Source of the DNA: Actinomadura physcomitrii
GTDB lineage: Bacteria; Actinomycetota; Actinomycetes; Streptosporangiales; Streptosporangiaceae
NCBI RefSeq assembly: GCF_008923205.2
Contig: NZ_WBMS02000010.1
Coordinates: 1-64,000, forward strand
Length of the DNA stretch: 64,000 nucleotides
Direction: 5' to 3'
A program made the position numbers and the translations under genes. Of this stretch, positions 33,170-41,537 are shown piece after piece (within the stretch, counting starts at the first letter, position 1; each line of letters starts with the position of its first letter). Below the pieces are notes generated by a model. That model did no database searches. It worked only from the letters and a program-made list of their open reading frames with translations, and had not been told where the DNA came from.

Positions 33170-33895
33170 ATGGCCGGCACTCAGTCCCCCACCTTGGTGC
33201 TGATCCACGGGGCCTGGCACGGCTCTTGGTGCTGGGAGCCGGTCGTCCCGCTGCTGGAGGCCGCCGGACTCCGCACGCACGCAGTGCAGCTGCCCGGCAT
33301 GGACCGCGCGCCCGGCCACCACGACCTCGAAGGGCACGCCGCCTTCCTGCGGGCGGAACTGGCAGAGCTCCCCGGCCCTCTCGCTGTGTGCGCGCACTCC
33401 TACGGCGGCGCCGTGGCCACCGAGGCCGCCGGGGCGAACCCGTCGGTCGCCACGTTGATCTACCTGACCGCGTTCCTGCTGGACGTGGGCGAGTCGTGCG
33501 TGGACAGGGTCCTGCCAGGGCCCGTCTCACCCGACGCCACTCTGCTCCCGGGCGGAGAGGGCGGGTACCTGCGGGTTCCGGAAGCCGCGGCGCACCACCT
33601 GTTGTACGGCGACTGCCCACCCGAGGAGGCGAAGCGGGCCGCCGCGCGCCTCACCCCCGAGCACGTCAGCGCGGTCAGCGCCCCCGTCACGCAGGCGGCG
33701 TGGAGGACCATCCCCTCCACCTACGTCACGTGCACCCGCGACCAGGCCCTCACTCCCGAGGTGCAGGGCCGCATGGCATGTCGCGCAACCTGGCAGGAGG
33801 AGATCGCCTCGGGCCACAGCCCCATGCTCTCCCACCCGCAAGAACTCGCGGCACTCCTGGCAACGGCGGCCGTGAGAACGGCACGCGATGCATGA
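33170..33895 (+). CDS. Alpha/beta hydrolase
   Basis: The product is 241 residues from the ATG at 33170, which has GAGGTGAGG upstream; an in-frame GTG at 33161 is inside that site. The fold is clear: LIHGAWHGSWCWEPV near the N-terminus (oxyanion region), the nucleophile elbow AHSYGG with Ser, and a late GHSPMLSHP with the catalytic His. It resembles salicylate/methyl-jasmonate esterase-type hydrolases. It would cleave an ester, lactone or thioester. It stands alone and is convergent with the TetR gene 36 bases away. Confidence 0.87.
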   Translation: MAGTQSPTLVLIHGAWHGSWCWEPVVPLLEAAGLRTHAVQLPGMDRAPGHHDLEGHAAFLRAELAELPGPLAVCAHSYGGAVATEAAGANPSVATLIYLTAFLLDVGESCVDRVLPGPVSPDATLLPGGEGGYLRVPEAAAHHLLYGDCPPEEAKRAAARLTPEHVSAVSAPVTQAAWRTIPSTYVTCTRDQALTPEVQGRMACRATWQEEIASGHSPMLSHPQELAALLATAAVRTARDA

Positions 33896-33931
33896 AGCCC
33901 GCCTTGCGAGAGCCGCCCGTGGAACGGGAAG

Positions 33932-34630
33932 TTACTTCGAAGGGAGGTCGGCGACGGTCTCGATCGCGGTCACCGCGCTGCGGACCATCATCTTCGCCGT
34001 GTTCTTCGCGGCGTCGAGGTCGACGTTGTCCGGGTCCGCCATCCACTGCAGGGCGACACCGCGGAGTATCCCCTCGATCAGGGTGGCGATCGCCATGACT
34101 TGAGGATGGGTCGCGGGATCCGGGATCCGCGGGTCGACCATCTCCGCGACGCACTCCGCGAGGAACGTCCGCGTGAGAGCGTTGGTATCGGCGACGGCCG
34201 GACGCAGGCCGGGAGTGGCCGTGAGTCCCTCGATGAGGACCACGTACATGGCCTTGGCCTCGACATGCCCCGCTCGGACCTGATCGAAGTACACGTCAAG
34301 GATCACATCGACGGCGTCTTCGCCGTGTCCGCCAAGGTCTGAGGTTCGCTGGCGCGTCTGCGTACGGATGTACTCCACGACGGCGCGCATGCAGGCCTCT
34401 TTGGAGCCGAAGTAGTGGCTGACCAGGCCGCGGCTCAGTCCCGCCTCGCGCCCGATCTCCACAAGCGAGGTGCGGGCGTAGCCCCGCTCGCCCAGCAGCC
34501 GCATCGCGGCCAGGATCAGTCGCTTACGCGACTCGTCTCGCCTCTCGGCCTGCGTCCGGCGTTCCAGCACCGTCTTAGAATACTGCGGGCCCAGGCCGGG
34601 CCCGCCCCAGCTCGGTGCGCGACCGGCCAT
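33932..34630 (-). CDS. TetR family transcriptional regulator
   Basis: The 232-residue product has an HTH (TSLVEIGREAGLSRGLVSHY, then FGSKEACMRAVV) that resembles the one at 1908. The start at 34630 gives a 19-residue tail (MAGRAPSWGGPG); a GTG near VLERRTQ would remove it. It follows the crotonase gene by 27 bases and so is probably the last gene of the SDR-crotonase-TetR operon. Regulating its own operon is the usual pattern, but I see no operator. Confidence 0.88.
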   Translation of the reverse strand: MAGRAPSWGGPGLGPQYSKTVLERRTQAERRDESRKRLILAAMRLLGERGYARTSLVEIGREAGLSRGLVSHYFGSKEACMRAVVEYIRTQTRQRTSDLGGHGEDAVDVILDVYFDQVRAGHVEAKAMYVVLIEGLTATPGLRPAVADTNALTRTFLAECVAEMVDPRIPDPATHPQVMAIATLIEGILRGVALQWMADPDNVDLDAAKNTAKMMVRSAVTAIETVADLPSK

Positions 34631-34657
34631 CGGCCCTCGGCCGGCCCTCGCCGCGCC

Positions 34658-35446
34658 TCATCGGCCCTTCCACACGGGCTTGCGCTTCTCGGCGAAGGCG
34701 GCCAGCCCCTCGGCGCGGTCCTCGGAGTCGGTGGCCTTCCTGGCGATCGGCATCTGCTTCTCCCACGCCTCCTCCTCGGTGCCCCAGGAGGAGGACTGGA
34801 ACATGATCTCCTTGGACGCCGCCACCGCGGTGGGTCCGTTGACCTGGAGTGACTCGGCGAGCTCCAGGGCCGCGGCAAGCGCCTGTCCGGCGGGCACCAC
34901 CCGATTCACCACACCCCAGTCGCGGAAGAAGGCCGCGCTGCGGAATTCGCCCGTCAGGGCGAGCTCCATGGCCAGGTGGTAGGGCAACTGCTTCGGCAGC
35001 CGGAACAGCCCCCCTCCCACCGCGACCACGTTGTGGCGCACCTCCGGCAGGCCGAACTGCGCGTTCTCTGCGGCGACGATGAGATCGCAGGTGAGGCACA
35101 GTTCGAAGCCGCCACCGACCGCGTACCCCTCCACCGCGGCGATCAGGGGCTTGCGCGGGGGCCGGCGCATCACACCGAACCCGCCTCGTGCGAGCGGCGG
35201 GTTGCGGGTCGGGTTCTTCGCCGCGGCTTTCAAGTCGGCGCCGGCGCAGAAGGTGCCGCCCGCCCCGGTGACGACACCGGCGAAGAGGTCGTCGCTCTCG
35301 TCCAGCAGGTCCATCGCCTTCTCCATCGCCGCTGATGTGGCGTAGTCGACGGCGTTGCGGGCGTACGGCCGGTTGATCGTCACGACCAGGACATGGCCGC
35401 GGCGTTCGGTGAGGACCAGGTCCTCGGTGCTCACGGTCTCGGACAT
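34658..35446 (-). CDS. Enoyl-CoA hydratase (crotonase family)
   Basis: This 262-residue crotonase has both catalytic glutamates (GGGFELCLTCD and FGLPEVRHN). It is a paralogue of the enzyme at 4491-5309: both share FGIM/FGVM..RPP.KP.IAAVEG, FRLPK..PYHLAMELA and AFAEKR..VWKGR. It lies 33 bases after the SDR gene in the same operon. A beta-oxidation hydratase role is likely. Confidence 0.9.
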   Translation of the reverse strand: MSETVSTEDLVLTERRGHVLVVTINRPYARNAVDYATSAAMEKAMDLLDESDDLFAGVVTGAGGTFCAGADLKAAAKNPTRNPPLARGGFGVMRRPPRKPLIAAVEGYAVGGGFELCLTCDLIVAAENAQFGLPEVRHNVVAVGGGLFRLPKQLPYHLAMELALTGEFRSAAFFRDWGVVNRVVPAGQALAAALELAESLQVNGPTAVAASKEIMFQSSSWGTEEEAWEKQMPIARKATDSEDRAEGLAAFAEKRKPVWKGR

Positions 35447-35479
35447 CGGCGACGAACCTTTCTCTGGGCTGGAAGCGGG

Positions 35480-36277
35480 CTAAAGTGCGAGCGTGAAACC
35501 GCCGTTGACCGGGTAGGTCTGGCCGGTGATCCACGAGCTGGCGTCGGAGGCCAGGAACAGCGCCATGTTGGCGACATCGGTCGGCTGGCCCGGGCGGCGG
35601 ACGATGTAGCCGCTGAAGATCTTCTTCAGCCTGGCCGGGTCGGCATGCATGCGTTCGGCGGTCGCGGGTGTCTCCGTGGCGGCGATGGCGATGTTGTTCG
35701 CCGTGATCTGGTGGCGGCCCAGGGTGCGCGCCACACCGCGCATGAAGCCCGCGGCGCCCGCCTTCGCCCCGCCGTAGATCTCCAGCCCGGAGTCGCCGTA
35801 GCGGCCGGCGTCAGAGATGATCGTGATGATCCGGCCGGGGGCCTTGCGCTCGATGAGCCCGGGGACGACGGCGCTGACGCAGTTGAGGACCCCGTAGAAG
35901 TTGACGCCGATCGTGGAGTTCCACACCTCGGGTCCGGTCTCCCAGAACGGCCTGCGGATGTCCGGATGGGGATTGGCGCCCATGTTCCCGGCGTTGTTGA
36001 CCAGCACCCCGATCGGTCCCAGCGCCGCCTGGGTCTTGGCGACCATGTCCCTGACCGAGTCGATGTCGCTGACGTCGGCCTGGACCGCGAAGGCCTTGCC
36101 GCCGGCCTCGCGGATCTCCTCCGCGACCGCCTCGGCGCGCTCGAGCACGTAGTCGTTCACGGCGACGCCGCCGCTGCCGTGGCTTGCGAGGTGGAGCGCG
36201 ATCTGCCTGCCGACGCCCTGGCCCGCTCCCGTGACCAGGGCAACCCTTCCTCCGAGGTCGAGGATGTCGTTGCTCAT
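35480..36277 (-). CDS. SDR family oxidoreductase
   Basis: The 265-residue protein has TGAGQGVG, NNAGNMG, an IISDAG serine motif and IYGGAKAG with Tyr and Lys. It ends VNGGFTLAL. It is the closest relative in the window of the degenerate SDR at 56268-57032 (shared GDSGR/GRYGDS, ADxARLKKIxxxY, WxTGQ). The ATG has GGGAG upstream. It begins the SDR-crotonase-TetR operon. Confidence 0.88.
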   Translation of the reverse strand: MSNDILDLGGRVALVTGAGQGVGRQIALHLASHGSGGVAVNDYVLERAEAVAEEIREAGGKAFAVQADVSDIDSVRDMVAKTQAALGPIGVLVNNAGNMGANPHPDIRRPFWETGPEVWNSTIGVNFYGVLNCVSAVVPGLIERKAPGRIITIISDAGRYGDSGLEIYGGAKAGAAGFMRGVARTLGRHQITANNIAIAATETPATAERMHADPARLKKIFSGYIVRRPGQPTDVANMALFLASDASSWITGQTYPVNGGFTLAL

Positions 36278-36412
36278 GTGTTGCGCTCCCTGCCTTCCTG
36301 AAAAGGTGATCGAAAACCCTTCTTCAGCGCTTCGGCCATGCCGTGACGCGGGGATGCACCGCGTGCGGTCCCTACGGGACGCGTCTCGGCTTCGACGCGT
36401 CGACGCGCATGG
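36278..36412. other. Intergenic region between flavoprotein and SDR genes
   Basis: The 135 bases between these two minus-strand genes hold no gene I can support. It is long enough for a promoter of the SDR-crotonase-TetR operon. No repeat related to the other operator motifs is visible. Confidence 0.4.
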
Positions 36413-37435
36413 TCATTCGCCTTCGAAGGTGGATGTGGGGTCGGAGGAGCCGAAGGCGCGCAGGGTGTCCTCGTACTCTCGGCGTGTGCGTTCGAGGATC
36501 TGCTCGGCCGACTCGACGGCTCGGACTCCGGCGACGGAGTGGCCCGCGCTGACGATGTCGCTCCACCGGCGGACGGGTTCACTGCCTCCGCTGCCGTAGC
36601 GCGCGTCGGCGGTGGCGGTGTCGACCGTCTCGTCGAGGCGGTCCGGATCCAGGCCCGCGGCGACGATGGACGGCCTCAGATAACTGCCCCACAGGCCGTT
36701 GAACGCCCTGGTCAGCTGGACGTCGTCCATCGTCGACGACACCAGGAGGTCGCGGTACTTGTCGTCGGCCATGCTCTCCCGGGCGGCGATGAGCCGGGTA
36801 CCGATGTAGCCCAGGTCGCAGCCGAGCATCCGCGCCGCGGCCAGCGCGGTGCCGTCGCTCATCCCGCCCGCCATCACGACCGGCCCGTCGAAGAACTCCC
36901 GCACCTCCCGGACGAACGCGAACGGGTTCAGCCAGCCGGTCTGCCCGCCTGCTCCGGCGGTCAGCAGGACCAGCCCGTCCGCGCCGGCGTCCAGCGCCTT
37001 ATGGGCGTGCTCCAGCGTTGCGACGTCGGCGAACACGAAGACTCCGGCATCGTGCAGCGGGCCGAGCACCGGTTTGGGCGAGCCCACGCTGGCGATCACC
37101 AGGGGAACGTCGTGCTGGACGATGGTGGCGATGTCCTCGCGGAGCCGGTCGCTGCGCATCACCAGGTTCGGACAGACCGGACCGGTGTACCCGTCAGGTC
37201 CGGGGCGCTCCTCCAGTCGCTGCTCGATGTGGGTGAGCCAGGCGTCGAGTTCACCCTGCCCGCGGGCGTTCGCCGTCGGGAAGGATCCGATCGCCCCAGC
37301 CCGGCAGACCGCCTCGACGAGTTCCGTTCCAGAGACCCGCAGCATGGGGGCGGCTATGACGGGCAGACGCAACCGGCGGGCCAGCTGCTCGGGGAGCCGG
37401 GACCGCAGGGGTTCGGCTGCGAGAGTGTCGCGCAC
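36413..37435 (-). CDS. Nitronate-monooxygenase-like FMN protein
   Basis: The 340-residue product is a TIM-barrel flavoprotein of the nitronate monooxygenase / 2-nitropropane dioxygenase family: LPVIAAPMLRVSGTELVEAV near the N-terminus, TAGAGGQTGWLNP, and PVVMAGGMSDGTALAAARML for phosphate binding. Homologues are common in actinomycete fatty-acid and steroid clusters, where their role is often unproven (oxidation of enoates or nitronates, or enoyl reduction). It starts with GTG and lies 32 bases after the thiolase-fold gene, so it is in the DUF35-thiolase operon. Confidence 0.85.
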   Translation of the reverse strand: MRDTLAAEPLRSRLPEQLARRLRLPVIAAPMLRVSGTELVEAVCRAGAIGSFPTANARGQGELDAWLTHIEQRLEERPGPDGYTGPVCPNLVMRSDRLREDIATIVQHDVPLVIASVGSPKPVLGPLHDAGVFVFADVATLEHAHKALDAGADGLVLLTAGAGGQTGWLNPFAFVREVREFFDGPVVMAGGMSDGTALAAARMLGCDLGYIGTRLIAARESMADDKYRDLLVSSTMDDVQLTRAFNGLWGSYLRPSIVAAGLDPDRLDETVDTATADARYGSGGSEPVRRWSDIVSAGHSVAGVRAVESAEQILERTRREYEDTLRAFGSSDPTSTFEGE

Positions 37436-37467
37436 CTATGACTCCAGACGCTCGATGGGTGACGTGC

Positions 37468-38598
37468 TCAGTCCTTGCGGAGCACATGGGCGTAGCCGAC
37501 CGCCCCGAGGCCGACCATGTGCGCGAGTCCGACCCGGGCTCCCGGATGCTGCCGTGGCCCTGCGGATCCCCGCAGCTGCAGGGCGATCTCGCCGATCTGG
37601 CCCACTCCGGTGGGGCCGATCGGATGTCCCATCGCGAGCAGTCCGCCGGAGGTGCTGACGGCGCACTGCCCGCCGATGTCGAAGGCGCCCTCCTTCAGCA
37701 TCGGCACGTACTTGCCGGGCGGGGCTATGCCCGAGGCCTCGACGTACTGCGCTTCTTCGATCGTGAAAGCGTCGTGCAGCTCGAAGACGTCGACCTCGCT
37801 GGGCGGGGTCTGGGCCTCGTGCAGAGCACGGGCGATGACCTCGCGGGTGACCTCCTGGTCAGACGACGTGGTCGTCTCGGTCACCGTGGCCGACGAGGCG
37901 ACCCGGATCGCCTTGGCCGGGTCGATGCCCAGTCGCGCGATCGCCCCTGCGGAGGCCACGATCACGGCCGCCGCGCCCTCGCCGACCGGGCAGCACTGCA
38001 GGGAGGTCAGCGAACCCGCCGTCCTGCGCCCGCCGAGGACCTCCTCAAGCGTGCGCTCCTGCTGCCGGTGGGCGTTCGGGTTGAGCGAGCCATTGCGGTG
38101 GTTCTTGACGGCGATCTGAGCGAGGTCCTCGTCGGTGACTCCGGACGCCGCGGTGTAGGCGCCGCTGAGCAGCGAGAAGTGGGTGAAGGGCACGATGGCA
38201 TCGTCCGCGAGGCCGTGGGTGCCGGTGGGAGCCCGATAGATCGATCGCGGCTTGTCGACGCCCAGCACCAGCGCCACGTCGCTGATACCCGCCGCGACGT
38301 GAACACAGCCCAGCCGGAACGCCGCGGAACCCGACGCCGAGGCGTTCTCGACGTGGACGAGCGGTTTGCCCAGCGCGCCCAGGTGCTTGAGCATCGGCCT
38401 GCCGACGGCCATCCCGAGATGGCCCGTGCCGATGAACGACTCGTCGACGTCTCCCCAGGCGAGGCCGGCGTCGTCGAGCGCACCGCGCACCGCGGTGAGG
38501 CCGAGGTCGACGTAGCCGACCTGGCTCAGCCGCTGGTAGCGGTGCCAGCCCGCGCCGACCACGTAGACCGGCTCGAGGTCACCGAGCAGCTTGGTCAT
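37468..38598 (-). CDS. Thiolase-fold protein of Ltp type, partner of DUF35
   Basis: The 376-residue protein is a paralogue of the one at 264-1406 (shared VENASASGS, VPFTHF, SLQCCPVGEGAAAVIVAS, GGLLAMGHPIGPTGVGQI). Ser87 stands where thiolases have the nucleophilic cysteine. The ATG at 38598 overlaps the DUF35 stop by one base. A retro-aldol cleavage of a branched 3-hydroxyacyl-CoA, as with Ltp2, is the inferred reaction. Confidence 0.86.
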   Translation of the reverse strand: MTKLLGDLEPVYVVGAGWHRYQRLSQVGYVDLGLTAVRGALDDAGLAWGDVDESFIGTGHLGMAVGRPMLKHLGALGKPLVHVENASASGSAAFRLGCVHVAAGISDVALVLGVDKPRSIYRAPTGTHGLADDAIVPFTHFSLLSGAYTAASGVTDEDLAQIAVKNHRNGSLNPNAHRQQERTLEEVLGGRRTAGSLTSLQCCPVGEGAAAVIVASAGAIARLGIDPAKAIRVASSATVTETTTSSDQEVTREVIARALHEAQTPPSEVDVFELHDAFTIEEAQYVEASGIAPPGKYVPMLKEGAFDIGGQCAVSTSGGLLAMGHPIGPTGVGQIGEIALQLRGSAGPRQHPGARVGLAHMVGLGAVGYAHVLRKD

Positions 38599-38981
38599 CA
38601 GGACTCCTTCGGCGGTGCGGTGAAGCGGACCGCGAGCAACTCGTCGTCGCCCGCATCCGCGACCTTCACCAGCTGGGCGGATGCTCCTACCTCCAGCTCG
38701 ACGCCCTCCGCGACGACACCGCGGACCATCGGACCTTCGTCGAGGTCGACCTGGACGACGCTGAAGGGCGCGGGGCGGCGCGGGTCCGCGTGCCGGTGCA
38801 CCACCGTCGTGGCGCGCACAGTCCCGTGGCCCTTGAGCGGCGACGGCTGGAGCGCGTCGCCGTACGCGCCGCACTGCTCGCACCCGTAGGTCTGGAAGGG
38901 AAAGAACACAAGGCCGCAGACGCGGCAGGTCCCCCCGCGCAACCGCGGCGGTTCGGCGTCGAGATCGACGATCGAGGTCAT
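38598..38981 (-). CDS. DUF35 OB-fold protein with zinc ribbon
   Basis: The product is 127 residues from the ATG at 38981 (MTSIVDLDAEPP), with GGAAAGGG upstream; a longer frame lacks domain support and would include the promoter. It shows CRVC and CEQC ribbon pairs and the OB-fold motif VQVDLDEGPMVRGVV. It parallels the DUF35 gene at 1403-1849 in sequence, order and promoter motif. Confidence 0.88.
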   Translation of the reverse strand: MTSIVDLDAEPPRLRGGTCRVCGLVFFPFQTYGCEQCGAYGDALQPSPLKGHGTVRATTVVHRHADPRRPAPFSVVQVDLDEGPMVRGVVAEGVELEVGASAQLVKVADAGDDELLAVRFTAPPKES

Positions 38982-39021
38982 GACGTTCCGCCCTTTCCGG
39001 CCACTAGGCCGTCGCCCGATG

Positions 39022-39050
39022 ACGCTACATGCTAGTTGGTTGACTGACAA
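39022..39050 (-). promoter_or_regulatory. Possible promoter of the DUF35-thiolase-flavoprotein operon
   Basis: On the minus strand TTGTCA (39050-39045) and TAGCGT (39027-39022) are 17 bases apart. The predicted start of transcription is about 35 bases upstream of the ATG at 38981. The promoter overlaps the operator-like motif at 39032-39051. Confidence 0.45.
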
Positions 39051-39051
39051 G
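39032..39051 (-). promoter_or_regulatory. Operator-like motif, copy A
   Basis: Read on the minus strand the site is CTTGTCAGTCAACCAACTAG. It matches copies at 47346-47365 and 47431-47450 at 16 of 20 positions each, and the copy at 1872-1891 at 12. It lies about 50 bases upstream of the DUF35 start. Confidence 0.6.
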
Positions 39052-39105
39052 TATCTGAGACCGGTCCGCACTGCGAACGCCCGAAGGCGGGGTGCCACGG
39101 CAGCA

Positions 39106-40287
39106 TCACCGCCGGTCGAGCTCGGCGAGGACCTCGGCGGTGTGCTCCCCCGTCCAGGGCCCGCGGGTGACCGGGGGGCGCGGCGAGCGGGCCAGCCGGA
39201 AAGCGGGCCTCGTCAAGTCGACCTCGCCCAGGTCCGGATCCGACACCCGGACCAGCATCTCGGCACGGAGGTGCGGATCGTCGTGCAGGTCCGCCGCGGT
39301 GGAGACGACGTGCGCAGGCACGCCGGCCGCCTGCAGTACGTCCTCCACGTCCTGGGCGTCCTGCCGGCTCGTCCACTCCCCCAGTACGGCGTCGAGCTCG
39401 GCCCGGTACCGGAGACGGTCGAGCAGGACGCTGAACCGGTCGTCGGCCAAGGCGCGGCCGACCACGCCGACCAGCGCCGTCCACTGCTCGCCGGGCGCCG
39501 CGTCGATGGCGACCCAGCGGTCATCCCCGGCGCACGGGTAGAGCCCGCAGGGCGCCCGGCTCGCGTCCGGCACCGCTCCGCCGGGCTGGGCCACGACACC
39601 ATTGACGAGATAGTCGTACAACGCGGGCAACAGGAATTGCATCCCCGCCTCCGCCTGGGACACCTCGATGTGGCAACCCCGTCCGGTGGCCTCCCGGCGC
39701 CGCAGTGCCGCCAGCAGGGTGGGGACGATGAACCGTGGCGCGACGGCGTCCGTCCACGGACCGAACGGACCGCTCGGCGCCCTCCCCGGATAGCCGACCA
39801 TGTGCATCGCCCCGCACATCGCGGAGCCGACCGTGCCGACACCGCTGCGCTCAGGACCCGCCGGTGAGCGGCCGGCGATGCTCGTCGAGACCATGACGAT
39901 CCCGGAGTTGCGGGCGCTGAGCTCGTCGTAGCCGAGCCCCAGCCGCTCCACGACACCGGGTGTGAACGACTCGACGACGACGTCCGCCCTCTCGGCCAGC
40001 CGCAGCACCGCATCCCGCCCCTCGGGCGACCGAAGGTCCAGGTCGATGCTGCGCTTGCCTGTATTGACGAAGTGGTAGGGCACCGAGCGTTCGGGATTCC
40101 TCCCTCCGTCCAGGAACGGAGGGAGGGTGCGCGACGGGTCGATGCGGCTTGAGCTCTCCACCTTGATCACGTCGGCGCCCAGCTCCACCAGATAGCGCGA
40201 GCTGAACGGCCCGACCATCACCCAGCCCAGATCGAGGACCCGCAACCCTGCGAGGGGCGGTCGGCCGGGCGACGCGGAATCGATCAT
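39106..40287 (-). CDS. Family III (CaiB/BaiF) CoA-transferase, active subunit
   Basis: The product is 393 residues from the ATG at 40287. It has LDLGWVMVGPFSSRYLVELG near the N-terminus and the catalytic aspartate in GPWTDAVAPRF, 25 residues before TGRGC. It follows the aspartate-less homologue at 40305 by 17 bases. The pair looks like the two subunits of a heteromeric CoA-transferase, as known for benzylsuccinate CoA-transferase BbsEF. It is the last gene of the ABC-importer operon. Confidence 0.87.
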   Translation of the reverse strand: MIDSASPGRPPLAGLRVLDLGWVMVGPFSSRYLVELGADVIKVESSSRIDPSRTLPPFLDGGRNPERSVPYHFVNTGKRSIDLDLRSPEGRDAVLRLAERADVVVESFTPGVVERLGLGYDELSARNSGIVMVSTSIAGRSPAGPERSGVGTVGSAMCGAMHMVGYPGRAPSGPFGPWTDAVAPRFIVPTLLAALRRREATGRGCHIEVSQAEAGMQFLLPALYDYLVNGVVAQPGGAVPDASRAPCGLYPCAGDDRWVAIDAAPGEQWTALVGVVGRALADDRFSVLLDRLRYRAELDAVLGEWTSRQDAQDVEDVLQAAGVPAHVVSTAADLHDDPHLRAEMLVRVSDPDLGEVDLTRPAFRLARSPRPPVTRGPWTGEHTAEVLAELDRR

Positions 40288-40304
40288 CGTCTTCTCCAAC
40301 CGAC

Positions 40305-41537
40305 TCAGATGATGCCGTGGACGAACAGTGCTTCCAGCTCCGGCGGGGCGAGCCCCAGTTCGGAGCCGTAGACCTCCGCGTTGTGCTCTCCGAGCCGCGG
40401 GGCTCTGCGGGGTGCCTGCCGGGTCCAGCCGGCGACGCGGGGGAAATGGAGCGGCGCCGCGATCGTGCGGGTCTCCCCCGTCGCGCTGGTCGTCACCTCG
40501 ACGTCGCCCCACAACCCACGGGCGGAGAAGAAGTCGGACCGCGCGACGTCGCCCATGTCGTCAACGCACGCCGCGAGGAACCCCTGTTCCCTGGCCGCGT
40601 CCTCCACTTCCCTCCTGGTGAGTGCGGCGCACGCGGCGACCACGCCGCGGACGAGCGGGCCGAGGGCCGCCCAGGCGGCCGGGTCGCCGCGCGGAGTCGG
40701 CCGCGAGCCGATGGCGGCCCAATCCGGCGCCGCCTCCTCCGCGGTCAGGTCGCCGCGGGACAGCAGCCACTGCGCCAGCCGAGCCGTCATGGGACCGAAA
40801 GACGGACCGAAGGCGATGGTGACCTGGACGTAGCCGTCCCGGCACTGGAACACCCCTGGAATCGGTGAGTTCCCGGTGGCCCGCGCCCCCGGCGCGGCGC
40901 CCGCCCCGACGACGATCGGCTCGGTGAACCCGGCGAGGGCGGCGGCGATCCGCGCCGAGACGGCGGCCCTCTGCCCGAGCCCGTCACGGTCCCGGGCGGC
41001 GACCGCGGCGAGCACGGCGATCGCCGCCTCGGCGCCCGCGTGATGGCGGGTCTGGGGCACCGGCGCCACCGGCGGCGGGCCCTGCCGATCGCCGGCCGGC
41101 CCGAGCGCTCCGCTGCTCGCGGCAAGGACCAGGTCAGTGGCTGCGTAGGCGCTCTTCGGCCCGGTTTCGGCGAAAGGCCGAATCACACAGTGGACCGTCC
41201 GCTCCGGAAGGACGCAGCGCGCACCGACCGGCGTGGCCGGTGCGGGCCCCGGAGCCTCGAGCAGGACGTCATAGTCCTGTAGCAGCCGCTGCAGGAGGGC
41301 CTGGCCGTCCACCGACGCGACGTCCAGGGTGACTCCCCGCTTGCCGATGTTCGCCGATTGCCAGCTCAGGCTCTGCTCGATCCCGGGGTACTCGCCCGCG
41401 AAGGGGCCCAGCCGCCGGCCCGCGGCGCCGGCGGGCGGTTCGACCACGACGACATCGGCGCCGAAGTCGGCAAGGATCCGCCCACCGAGCATGGTGTCCG
41501 GGGCCGACAGCTCGAGGACCTTGAGGTCAGTTAGCAT
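40305..41537 (-). CDS. Family III CoA-transferase homologue lacking the catalytic Asp
   Basis: The 410-residue protein has the CaiB/BaiF fold (LKVLELSAPDTMLGGRILAD, then FGADVVVVEPP). At the active-site position, 25 residues before DGLGQ, it reads QTRHHAG, so Arg replaces the catalytic Asp. It is probably a structural or substrate-binding partner of the active subunit at 39106-40287. The same inactive-then-active order is fused in one protein at 16586-18886. Its start overlaps the end of the substrate-binding-protein gene by 11 bases. Confidence 0.83.
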   Translation of the reverse strand: MLTDLKVLELSAPDTMLGGRILADFGADVVVVEPPAGAAGRRLGPFAGEYPGIEQSLSWQSANIGKRGVTLDVASVDGQALLQRLLQDYDVLLEAPGPAPATPVGARCVLPERTVHCVIRPFAETGPKSAYAATDLVLAASSGALGPAGDRQGPPPVAPVPQTRHHAGAEAAIAVLAAVAARDRDGLGQRAAVSARIAAALAGFTEPIVVGAGAAPGARATGNSPIPGVFQCRDGYVQVTIAFGPSFGPMTARLAQWLLSRGDLTAEEAAPDWAAIGSRPTPRGDPAAWAALGPLVRGVVAACAALTRREVEDAAREQGFLAACVDDMGDVARSDFFSARGLWGDVEVTTSATGETRTIAAPLHFPRVAGWTRQAPRRAPRLGEHNAEVYGSELGLAPPELEALFVHGII

